Shown: positions 1 through 4,550 of the stretch, piece by piece
Layout: each line of letters begins with the position of its first letter
Position numbering within the stretch: position 1 is the stretch's first letter
Assembly: GCA_002763085.1 (NCBI GenBank)
Contig: PFCY01000002.1
Location: forward strand, 1-5,369
Reading direction: 5' to 3'
Source of the DNA: Candidatus Pacearchaeota archaeon CG10_big_fil_rev_8_21_14_0_10_32_14
Lineage (GTDB): Archaea > Nanobdellota > Nanobdellia > Pacearchaeales > GW2011-AR1
Length of the DNA: 5,369 bases
Program-made: the position numbers and the translations under genes
The notes under the pieces: model-generated
The model's input: the letters and a program-made list of their open reading frames with translations, nothing else
Told to the model about the DNA's origin: nothing
Database searches by the model: none

Positions 1-23
1 TCATATTTTCTTTAGAATAAGTA

Positions 24-70
24 TTTAGCGGGGTGGCGACGCTCCACCCTAAAGGGATGGAGATATCTCC
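24..70 (+). other. Mutually exclusive hairpins
   Basis: Three overlapping palindromic structures share these bases. GGGTGG (31-36) can pair with CCACCC (44-49), extended by TTTA (24-27) with TAAA (50-53). Alternatively CTCCA plus CCC (42-49) pairs with GGG and TGGAG (54-56, 58-62) around a TAAA loop with one bulged A. GGAGATATCTCC (59-70) is a perfect 12-bp palindrome. The first two pairings cannot form together. The segment CCCTAAAGG followed by TATCT recurs at 192-211, so this may be a shortened copy of the fold at 103-197. Stem-loops of this shape also occur at IS200/IS605-type ends, but no transposase gene is visible. Confidence 0.5.
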
Positions 71-102
71 TTAATTATTTATAATAGAGATTTTGTTTGG
101 TA

Positions 103-197
103 TTAGGGCGAGAGTTACATTTTGTCAAATTATCTAATCAATTCAAAATGTGGGCTCGAGTTGAGACTCGATTTGGATGAGATACTCCTCGCCCTAA
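103..197 (+). ncRNA. Putative structured RNA with three-way junction
   Basis: A perfect 10-bp closing stem (TTAGGGCGAG 103-112 with CTCGCCCTAA 188-197) encloses two further perfect hairpins: ACATTTTG (117-124) with CAAAATGT (144-151), and TCGAGT (156-161) with ACTCGA (166-171). The three stems nest without conflict and give a compact fold of about 95 nt. Part of the closing stem competes with another hairpin, AGATAC (180-185) with GTATCT (206-211) plus CCT/AGG, so the RNA could have two states. It is not a tRNA: there is no D arm or TTCRA T-loop. I did not find signatures of RNase P, SRP or 5S RNA. Strand is inferred from the related unit at 426-470. The family is unknown to me. Confidence 0.45.
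117..161 (+). repeat. Hairpin repeat unit 1
   Basis: This is the first of three copies of a unit built as GAGNNTTTA-like flank, 8-bp stem ending in TTG/CAA, 18-20 nt AT-rich loop, then TGGnnnnGAGT. The stem here is ACATTTTG/CAAAATGT with a 19-nt loop, followed by GGGCTCGAGT (152-161). Stem bases differ between copies but pairing is kept. Confidence 0.55.
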
Positions 198-372
198 AGG
201 TCAGGGTATCTTTACTATTGTTGGAAATTGAGTTTTATCACATATATTTCAGGATTATTAACAATTTCTAAAAAATATTATTAAAAAATTTTGGATTAAT
301 TTTTTCGTTCGAACAAATCCCATTCTCCGTGTCGCATAATTTGTGAGCATTAATCTGCGAAGCCGAGCATTT

Positions 373-416
373 ACGTCTTGGCAAATTTTTATATATATCA
401 AGACGTGGATGGGAGT
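373..416 (+). repeat. Hairpin repeat unit 2
   Basis: Stem ACGTCTTG (373-380) pairs perfectly with CAAGACGT (399-406) over an 18-nt AT-rich loop and is followed by GGATGGGAGT. Relative to unit 1, two base pairs changed on both strands (A-T to G-C and T-A to C-G), which is covariation in favour of an RNA helix. Confidence 0.55.
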
Positions 417-425
417 AGAGAGTTT

Positions 426-470
426 ATGACTTGAACAAAATTTTATATCAATACAAGTCGTGGGCTCGAG
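426..470 (+). repeat. Hairpin repeat unit 3
   Basis: Stem ATGACTTG (426-433) pairs with CAAGTCGT (454-461) over a 20-nt loop and is followed by the same GGGCTCGAGT as unit 1. The second pair is T427 with G460. This is a G-U wobble if the + strand is transcribed but an A-C mismatch on the - strand, which favours + strand expression. Confidence 0.55.
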
Positions 471-599
471 TAGCAAATTATATTTAATAATATTCCTTCC
501 CCCTCTCAATATTAAAAGCAGAGGCACCCATCACCGAGTGGGCGGTAGGAAAGTGGAAGTGGCTTGAATGAATTCGCGAATAAATTGGAATCAATAACC

Positions 600-607
600 T
601 TTAAGAA
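600..607 (+). promoter_or_regulatory. Candidate TATA box of the tRNA gene
   Basis: TTTAAGAA is centred about 28 nt before the first base of the tRNA, the expected distance for an archaeal TATA box driving a transcript that starts close to the mature 5' end. The match to consensus is only fair. Confidence 0.35.
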
Positions 608-631
608 ATACGATTATAATTCTAATAATAA

Positions 632-721
632 GCCCCTTTAGTTTAATGGATAGAACGCGACCTTGCGGAAAATATAATTTACAAATAGGTTGTAGTCCAG
701 GTTCGAGTCCTGGTTGGGGCA
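632..721 (+). tRNA. tRNA-Arg (anticodon GCG), intron-containing
   Basis: The cloverleaf can be drawn directly. D stem GTTT/GAAC (641-644, 653-656); anticodon stem CGACC/GGTTG (658-662, 688-692); loop TTGCGG plus A with anticodon GCG at 665-667; variable loop TAGT; T arm CCAGG-TTCGAGT-CCTGG (697-713); discriminator A at 721. No CCA is encoded. The acceptor stem has five good pairs, but its inner two positions are T-T mismatches (637/715 and 638/714), which is unusual. An 18-nt intron follows position 37. The 3' half also serves as an integration site: a diverged copy lies at 1831-1878, and that copy would pair better with this 5' half. The neighbouring minus-strand gene ends at base 722, touching the tRNA. 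Confidence 0.9.
669..686 (+). other. tRNA intron with bulge-helix-bulge splice sites
   Basis: The intron sits at canonical position 37/38. Loop bases TTGC (663-666) face ACAA (681-684) to form the short central helix. The 3-nt bulges are GGA (667-669) and ATA (685-687), and cutting after the second base of each removes exactly 18 nt. One central pair is a C-A mismatch (666/681). In the displaced copy the corresponding bases are GCAA (1834-1837), which would restore four perfect pairs. Confidence 0.8.
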
Positions 722-725
722 TTAC
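678..725 (+). repeat. Attachment-site copy 1 (attL-like, in tRNA 3' half)
   Basis: This 48-nt segment covers the intron end, the tRNA 3' half and four bases beyond it. It matches 1831-1878 without gaps at 39 of 48 positions. The longest identical blocks are AGGTTGT at the anticodon stem, AGGTTC at the T arm and GGGGCATTAC at the tRNA end. The identity runs past the tRNA, which supports an attachment site over chance similarity between tRNAs. Confidence 0.7.
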
Positions 726-985
726 TCAATCCCTAGCTTCTCTTTAAATTCTTCAAGTCTTTTCTTATAATTCTCAACTAAAATCTTATCTGTTGGGTTA
801 TCTCCAATAAGTCTAATTTTATTTTGAAGGGCATTAATCAGACTTTTATCTATTTCTTTAACGTGATACCCCGCTAAAATTTCGTTTTTCTCTTCAATAT
901 CTTTCTCTAATTTTTGAAAATGTTTTTCTATTTCTAATTTGTAACTATCAATAGAACTTTTTAATTTCTTAATTCTTTTTGGCAT
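722..985 (-). CDS. Small helical protein, partner of the nucleotidyltransferase gene (hypothetical)
   Basis: This 87-aa protein is rich in Lys and Glu and is predicted by eye to be almost entirely helical. Residues 1-35 have heptad-like spacing that could form a coiled coil, followed by a conserved-looking segment GYHVKEIDKSL (39-49) and a second charged helix at the C-terminus. There is no signal peptide or membrane segment. The start overlaps the end of the upstream nucleotidyltransferase gene by 17 nt, so the two are translationally linked. The stop codon lies immediately next to the tRNA end and inside the attachment-site sequence. Pairing with a nucleotidyltransferase recalls MNT-type toxin-antitoxin pairs, but I do not see the HEPN RxxxxH motif, so a toxin role is not supported. 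Function unknown. Confidence 0.75.
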   Translation of the reverse strand: MPKRIKKLKSSIDSYKLEIEKHFQKLEKDIEEKNEILAGYHVKEIDKSLINALQNKIRLIGDNPTDKILVENYKKRLEEFKEKLGIE

Positions 986-1736
986 TTTCTATACGCTTAA
1001 CTCTCTTTTTAATTTCTTTGATTAATGACATTGCCTCTTCGGGAGGTATAATCTCTTTTGATTTTAAATCTTTTTTTATTCTCAGGTAAGCATTATAAGA
1101 TTCTTTTGTCGCTATTTTTTCTATGAGATGGATGAATTGACCATTAGATGGAGATTTACTATTTTTAATACAATCAATTAAATATAACTCTCTAAACCTT
1201 AAAACCAGAGAGTATAAAGTTTCATCACTAACTTTCTTTTTCATCTCAATATCTATTTCTATAGATTTTTCATTTATTTTTGTTATTGATTTAATATCCT
1301 CAAGATTCTTTTTAATTGATATTTCTTTTGCTTTTATTTTATAATTCTTTATAAGATCGTCGTTCAATATTGTCTTTGATTCATTGACTAAAGAAACAAG
1401 ATAAAGATTTGTTTTAAAGGATTTTTCAAATTTCTCCTTTGAGACACAGATTATTTCAAAATTCCCTATTTTAATTTGTTTATTTAATTTATCAGTTATA
1501 ACTAAAATATCAATATCACTTGACGTTGTCTCTTCTCCCCTCGCATAACTTCCCGCCAAATATATTCCGAGAGTATTTTTTAACATATCTTTTTCTTCTA
1601 AAATCTCGATTATTTCTAGATTTATCGACGTATCAATAAGCTTTATTTTTACTTTCCTGTCTCTCCAATCCATTGGAAGTAGGACACCAGCAGAATTTCC
1701 CAATTTGAAAGTTCTTTTGATTATTTCAGATTCCAT
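969..1736 (-). CDS. AbrB/DUF2080-like domain fused to minimal nucleotidyltransferase
   Basis: The 255-aa protein begins with a short swapped-hairpin type DNA-binding domain (about residues 5-35; KLGNSAGVLLPMDW is the typical signature). A Pol-beta-fold nucleotidyltransferase domain follows (about 56-100). Its helix/metal motif is GSYARG (62-67), with acidic residues D74 and D76 in SSDIDILV and a likely third acid, E94, in the next strand, so the catalytic set looks complete. Residues 130-255 are helical and could be a substrate-binding or degenerate HEPN-like region, but no RxxxxH motif is seen. Domains of this type in MNT antitoxins transfer nucleotides to a partner toxin; applying that here is inference. 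The N-terminal domain could bind the 22-bp palindrome over its own start, giving autorepression. First gene of a two-gene operon; leaderless start at 1736. Confidence 0.85.
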   Translation of the reverse strand: MESEIIKRTFKLGNSAGVLLPMDWRDRKVKIKLIDTSINLEIIEILEEKDMLKNTLGIYLAGSYARGEETTSSDIDILVITDKLNKQIKIGNFEIICVSKEKFEKSFKTNLYLVSLVNESKTILNDDLIKNYKIKAKEISIKKNLEDIKSITKINEKSIEIDIEMKKKVSDETLYSLVLRFRELYLIDCIKNSKSPSNGQFIHLIEKIATKESYNAYLRIKKDLKSKEIIPPEEAMSLIKEIKKRVKRIENAKKN

Positions 1737-1756
1737 GTTTAAACATGTTTAAACAT
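1735..1756. promoter_or_regulatory. 22-bp palindromic operator over the operon start
   Basis: Two copies of the palindrome GTTTAAAC (1737-1744 and 1747-1754) are spaced 10 bp apart, one helical turn, and joined by AT. The whole stretch is a perfect 22-bp palindrome. It fills the space between the TATA box and the ATG and overlaps the start codon, so a bound protein would block initiation. The AbrB-like N-terminus of the gene it precedes is the obvious candidate ligand (inference). Confidence 0.7.
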
Positions 1757-1757
1757 A

Positions 1758-1765
1758 TTTATATA
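1758..1765 (-). promoter_or_regulatory. TATA box of the nucleotidyltransferase operon
   Basis: On the minus strand this reads TATATAAA, preceded by the purine-rich GGAAAAG, a plausible BRE. It is centred about 26 nt from the A of the ATG at 1736, so transcription should begin at or next to the start codon and the mRNA would be leaderless. No Shine-Dalgarno sequence is present, in agreement. Confidence 0.75.
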
Positions 1766-1778
1766 CTTTTCCAAAAGC

Positions 1779-1809
1779 TAGTTTTGAGTTAGAAATCGCC
1801 AGAAAACTA
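1779..1809. repeat. 7-bp inverted repeat beside the displaced att copy
   Basis: TAGTTTT (1779-1785) and AAAACTA (1803-1809) form a perfect inverted repeat with a 17-nt spacer, in the short non-coding gap between the operon promoter and the displaced tRNA half. It could be a hairpin or a protein-binding arm near the attachment site. In DNA this AT-rich, chance is also possible. Confidence 0.3.
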
Positions 1810-1830
1810 ATATGGTTCAAAAAAAATAAG

Positions 1831-1878
1831 TTTGCAAACAGGTTGTGATCGAGGTTCAATTCCTCGTGGGGGCATTAC
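1831..1878 (+). pseudogene. Displaced tRNA 3' half (attachment-site copy 2)
   Basis: The segment holds an intron end, anticodon-stem strand GGTTG (1841-1845), a complete T arm CGAGG-TTCAATT-CCTCG (1850-1866), acceptor strand TGGGGGC (1867-1873) and discriminator A, but no 5' half precedes it. Compared with the tRNA at 632-721, the outer part of the T stem changed on both strands (C to G and G to C), so this was once a functional tRNA end and not random decay. With the resident 5' half it would give six acceptor pairs, one of them a wobble, and a perfect splice-site helix. It is therefore probably the earlier 3' half of that same gene. Confidence 0.75.
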
Positions 1879-1904
1879 ACCAATAGGTTAATACTCCCTA
1901 AAAG

Positions 1905-1912
1905 CTTAAATA
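1905..1912 (+). promoter_or_regulatory. Integrase promoter (TATA box)
   Basis: CTTAAATA, preceded by the purine-rich TAAAAG, is centred about 26 nt before the integrase ATG, so the transcript is probably leaderless. Overlapping and following it are AATAG (1909-1913) and CTATT (1917-1921), an inverted repeat with a 3-nt spacer. CTATT recurs at 1925 and 1937. These could bind a regulator or the integrase itself. Confidence 0.6.
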
Positions 1913-1933
1913 GTAGCTATTCTTCTATTTTGT

Positions 1934-3100
1934 ATGCTATTCAAAGATGCCTACGAAAGAAATAGAGACAAGCTGATTACTGATAAGTCAATCTGTAAAG
2001 AAAACCGAGACCTCTTTAAAAAATTCTTTGAGTGGGAAGAGACAAAACTAAAGAGAACAAACGGTCTTCAAAAACTGGATGAGCCCACATATAAAACTCT
2101 CTGTAGTTATATCACCCGATTCAAAAATGTCAATTCATGGTTTGAAAATAAAGCCTGGATTAATCTTACAAAAAAAGATATTGAAAAAGTTTACAATGAC
2201 TTAGAAGATGGTAAGATAATTAGTAGTAGAGGAAAAAGATACGGAGATTTAAAGAGTTATTATGGAAAAATATTTCGAAGTAAGCCGTTTGACATGGCAG
2301 GAAAAACCCATCTTGTTAAAGAGATTATGGAGTTTACTGTAAAAAGAACAAATGATGAAGTAAGATTTGTAGAAGAAGAAACAATAAGAAAAATAATAAA
2401 TATGATGTATAGACCTGATCACAAGGCTCTGGCTTGGTTAGCTTTTGATGTTGGAGAAAATATTAGTTCATTGTTAGAACTGAGAAAAAAAGATTTCTTC
2501 AGACAGATAAATCCAGATTCTAAAGAAATAGAATATAGAGTAAATCTTCCAAAGGATAAACTAAAAAGAACAAGACAAACAAGAAGCGAGATAACAAACT
2601 ACAAAGAGACAGTTCAATATCTGGATATTGTATTAAAGGATTTGAAAGACGAAGACCTCTTATTCCCATACTGTTATACTGCATCAAAAAAGGTTTTAGA
2701 TAGAGCTGCCAAACTTGTGGGTGCAAAATGCATTCCAAAAGGCCAGATTGTAACTTGGAAAGACTTTAGGTCATCTATGACTTGTGATCTTGGGAAAAAA
2801 GGCTGGGTAAGAGATGAACTTAATGCCAGGCTTGGACATAAACCCTCTTCGGTAGAAATTGACAAATACTTGAATTTTATTGCATATGATAGGCATAAAC
2901 CAAAACAGAAATTTGATACTAACAAATTTGAGAAACTGCAAGGAGATGTTGAGCAAAAGGCCAATGAACTCAAACTGGCACAAGAAAGAATCAGGATGCA
3001 AAAAGAAGAGTCAGATAAGCAACAGGCAGAATTGAATGCATTGAAGAAGGCAGTTTCCAAACTTCTTGAAAAAGAAAATATTAAAGTAGCCTTGAATTAG
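1934..3100 (+). CDS. Tyrosine-recombinase integrase (archaeal type)
   Basis: The 388-aa protein has a helical N-terminal core-binding region (about 20-125), a catalytic domain (about 140-320) and a charged C-terminal coiled coil (about 331-382). Box II is clear: WKDFRSS (second arginine R279, with K276 where His is common), LGHKPSS (H302) and the nucleophile Y312 in IDKYLNF. Box I reads FDVGENISSLLEL, so N176 stands where the first catalytic arginine normally lies. I recall this GEN form from related archaeal integrases, and nearby basic residues in KLKRTRQTR (209-217) could compensate. It should catalyse site-specific integration and excision at the tRNA next to it. The C-terminal coiled coil may mediate oligomerisation. 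The start is supported by the TATA spacing. Confidence 0.88.
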   Translation: MLFKDAYERNRDKLITDKSICKENRDLFKKFFEWEETKLKRTNGLQKLDEPTYKTLCSYITRFKNVNSWFENKAWINLTKKDIEKVYNDLEDGKIISSRGKRYGDLKSYYGKIFRSKPFDMAGKTHLVKEIMEFTVKRTNDEVRFVEEETIRKIINMMYRPDHKALAWLAFDVGENISSLLELRKKDFFRQINPDSKEIEYRVNLPKDKLKRTRQTRSEITNYKETVQYLDIVLKDLKDEDLLFPYCYTASKKVLDRAAKLVGAKCIPKGQIVTWKDFRSSMTCDLGKKGWVRDELNARLGHKPSSVEIDKYLNFIAYDRHKPKQKFDTNKFEKLQGDVEQKANELKLAQERIRMQKEESDKQQAELNALKKAVSKLLEKENIKVALN

Positions 3101-3136
3101 TTAAATCTAAAAGGTGGTATTATTTATTGAGATATA

Positions 3137-3796
3137 ATGGGAGTCATTGATTATTTACAAGCATCATGGCCTTATTTAAAATATGTTTTTTTGGCCGTAG
3201 GAGGTTATCTTCTTTCAATCTTAATTAAGCATCTATTGGATAAGAAAGTTACAAAACTAAGATTAGATAATTATATTTTATATTTATTAATCGCAAAAAC
3301 GCCATTGGTATCAACAAAAATAATATTTCAATCTAAAAAGAGACCAAACATAGAGAATATAAAAAGCTCGATAGAAAAAGATTTTGAACTGGATCAAAAT
3401 GAAAAAGTCAGAAATAATTCTTACCTATTCAAGATAAAAAATCATCCTACACCGATGAAGATAACTATTATTGAGCCAGGCAACACAAAACTATTCACAG
3501 TAACTTTAGAAACTTTTGGCAATGATAAGATAAATAAGATTTCCAAAACAAGTCTTGACAGAACTATTGAGTATTTTGAAAAGATTTCTAAAAGATTAAA
3601 AGATTTAGATTTAATGAATATAAATGCTCAAGTCGTAATCTCCTCATATTTTGAAGATAGTGATAAGATAACATATAACTACCAAAATAATGCTATTCTA
3701 AGCTCGAAGACAATCCAGGTAAGTAGCAATAATTTTACTGAAATTGGCCCATTAATCAAAGAATGTTTAAGGGTTTGGAGAAATAAATTTATTTAA
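3137..3796 (+). CDS. Membrane-anchored hypothetical protein
   Basis: This 219-aa protein has one clear hydrophobic segment near the N-terminus (about residues 13-31) followed by basic residues (KHLLDKK), suggesting a single anchor with the rest in the cytoplasm. The remainder looks like mixed alpha/beta, with strands around 106-125 and a long helix at 137-158. I do not recognise a family. The gene starts 36 nt after the integrase stop. An in-frame stop at 3128-3130 excludes a longer start. A weak SD-like AAGGTGG (3111-3117) is too far upstream, so either cotranscription or a short-leader transcript from TTAAATCT (3101-3108) is possible. Its stop codon interlocks with that of the convergent gene. 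Confidence 0.75.
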   Translation: MGVIDYLQASWPYLKYVFLAVGGYLLSILIKHLLDKKVTKLRLDNYILYLLIAKTPLVSTKIIFQSKKRPNIENIKSSIEKDFELDQNEKVRNNSYLFKIKNHPTPMKITIIEPGNTKLFTVTLETFGNDKINKISKTSLDRTIEYFEKISKRLKDLDLMNINAQVVISSYFEDSDKITYNYQNNAILSSKTIQVSSNNFTEIGPLIKECLRVWRNKFI

Positions 3797-4494
3797 CTAT
3801 ATTCTCTAATTTCATTCCAGATTTTTAAGAAGATTCTTAGAGCTGTTTCATTATCCTTAATGAATCCCTGAAAGGTAACCTTTCCATGAGGGTATACATA
3901 CACATTGAAATTTAATTCATCATCTGTTTGTATAATAATATCAATATGATTCTTTTCAATATCCTCACAATCTTTTGTATGTCTATTTGTATCTAAATCT
4001 ATTCCTCCAGAGTTTTTTATAGTAACTTTTGTTTGGTCTGGATCAATAAAGCTCGTTCCTATAGGTGTGAATTTTTTGCTCTTTCTTATATCATCTTCAA
4101 GCTTTTTAGTATCTATTTCTACTCTTTTGATTTTGGACTCGCTACCAAACAACAATATAGAAATAAAGTTACTGACCCATCCAGACATAGGACCACTGAC
4201 ATATAATTCCTTAGAGTTCACCTTGATATATGCATAATTATCTGCCCATTTTGTAATCTCTTGGTCTTCAGAAATAATATTTCCTTGCTCGTTAGCAGAA
4301 TATCCTGGAACAACCTCTTTAACCTTCTTTCCCATCTTGAATATCTTATATGTATCTTTGCCAACAATAATCTTTTTCCTAAAAATAGAAACCTCTCCTA
4401 AGTCATCCATATTATCACCATAATTATCCAATTTTTCCAGTAAGTCGTCACTAAACTTTTCATCTGATTCATAAAAGGTCATTGATAATGGCAT
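3793..4494 (-). CDS. Hypothetical protein, convergent with the membrane protein
   Basis: This is a 233-aa acidic, soluble-looking protein with a hydrophobic patch at GWVSNFISILLFG (105-117). The C-terminal part (about 195-229, NVYVYPHGKVTFQGFIKD then a helix ending KIWNEI) has the strand-strand-helix rhythm of TBP-like half-domains. This is a visual resemblance only. The neighbour at 3137-3796 also ends in a helix with a similar Leu/Trp/Asn spacing, so distant homology between the two is possible but unproven. The genes overlap tail to tail by four bases (TTAA). The start at 4494 is supported by a TATA element 26 nt upstream, implying a leaderless mRNA. Function unknown. Confidence 0.75.
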   Translation of the reverse strand: MPLSMTFYESDEKFSDDLLEKLDNYGDNMDDLGEVSIFRKKIIVGKDTYKIFKMGKKVKEVVPGYSANEQGNIISEDQEITKWADNYAYIKVNSKELYVSGPMSGWVSNFISILLFGSESKIKRVEIDTKKLEDDIRKSKKFTPIGTSFIDPDQTKVTIKNSGGIDLDTNRHTKDCEDIEKNHIDIIIQTDDELNFNVYVYPHGKVTFQGFIKDNETALRIFLKIWNEIREYS

Positions 4495-4516
4495 AAAAAA
4501 TCCATGTATATCGAGG

Positions 4517-4524
4517 TTATAAAA
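4517..4524. promoter_or_regulatory. Shared bidirectional TATA element
   Basis: TTATAAAA reads as a TATA box on both strands. On the minus strand its centre is 26 nt from the ATG at 4494. On the plus strand it predicts a start around 4547, just ahead of the ATG at 4551. The same core could serve both divergent genes, which would then compete for it. Confidence 0.5.
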
Positions 4525-4550
4525 TTATCTTTTATGGAGATTTGTTTATT

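Larger units (their letters stand above)
333..475 (+). ncRNA. Putative second structured RNA
   Basis: Three hairpins follow one another: CGCA (333-336) with TGCG (356-359), extended by TAA/TTA; ACGTCTTG/CAAGACGT (373-406); and ATGACTTG/CAAGTCGT (426-461). CGAGC (364-368) can pair with GCTCG (464-468), which would close the last two hairpins into a multibranch domain. The last two hairpins are copies of the unit seen at 117-161. Boundaries are uncertain. AT-rich DNA at 198-332 and the stretch 476-599 show nothing I can name, apart from a short CCCA/TGGG hairpin (527-542) and a palindrome ATTCGCGAAT (572-581). Confidence 0.4.
678..1830. mobile_element. Candidate 1,153-bp integrated mini-element
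   Basis: The interval is bounded by two direct copies of a tRNA 3' half, the layout left when an element integrates into a tRNA gene and supplies a replacement 3' end. It contains only one promoter and two minus-strand genes (AbrB-like/nucleotidyltransferase and an 87-aa helical protein), with no recombinase. The integrase at 1934 lies just outside and could have acted in trans. A recombination scar between two larger elements would give the same picture. The element's exact ends are uncertain because the two copies are diverged. Confidence 0.55.

Noticed and set aside
106..194. A tRNA with a 7-bp GGGCGAG/CTCGCCC acceptor
   Set aside because: There is no D arm, anticodon arm geometry or TTCRA T-loop on either strand.
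117..470. CRISPR array
   Set aside because: The three repeat units are irregularly spaced, vary in their stems, and have no constant repeat with unique spacers of regular length.
258..527. 89-aa open reading frame on the minus strand
   Set aside because: It lies over the covarying hairpins, has a protein composition unlike the other genes, and has no TATA box at the expected distance.
300..600. RNase P RNA or SRP RNA
   Set aside because: Fragments such as GACACGG (minus strand) and AGGAAAGT looked suggestive, but the conserved blocks are not present in the right order and the SRP GGAAGCAGC motif is missing.
722..1736. Classical MNT-HEPN toxin-antitoxin pair
   Set aside because: The nucleotidyltransferase motifs are present, but neither the 87-aa protein nor the C-terminal region shows the HEPN RxxxxH motif, so only a loose analogy is kept.
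2520..3060. Minus-strand open frames inside the integrase gene
   Set aside because: They are antisense to a well-supported integrase, rich in Cys/Ser/Phe/Leu as expected for complements of Lys/Glu-rich coding sequence, and lack any domain signal.
4542..4550. TTG start for the glycosylase-like gene
   Set aside because: It lies upstream of the transcription start predicted from the TATA box and adds only three residues; ATG at 4551 fits better.
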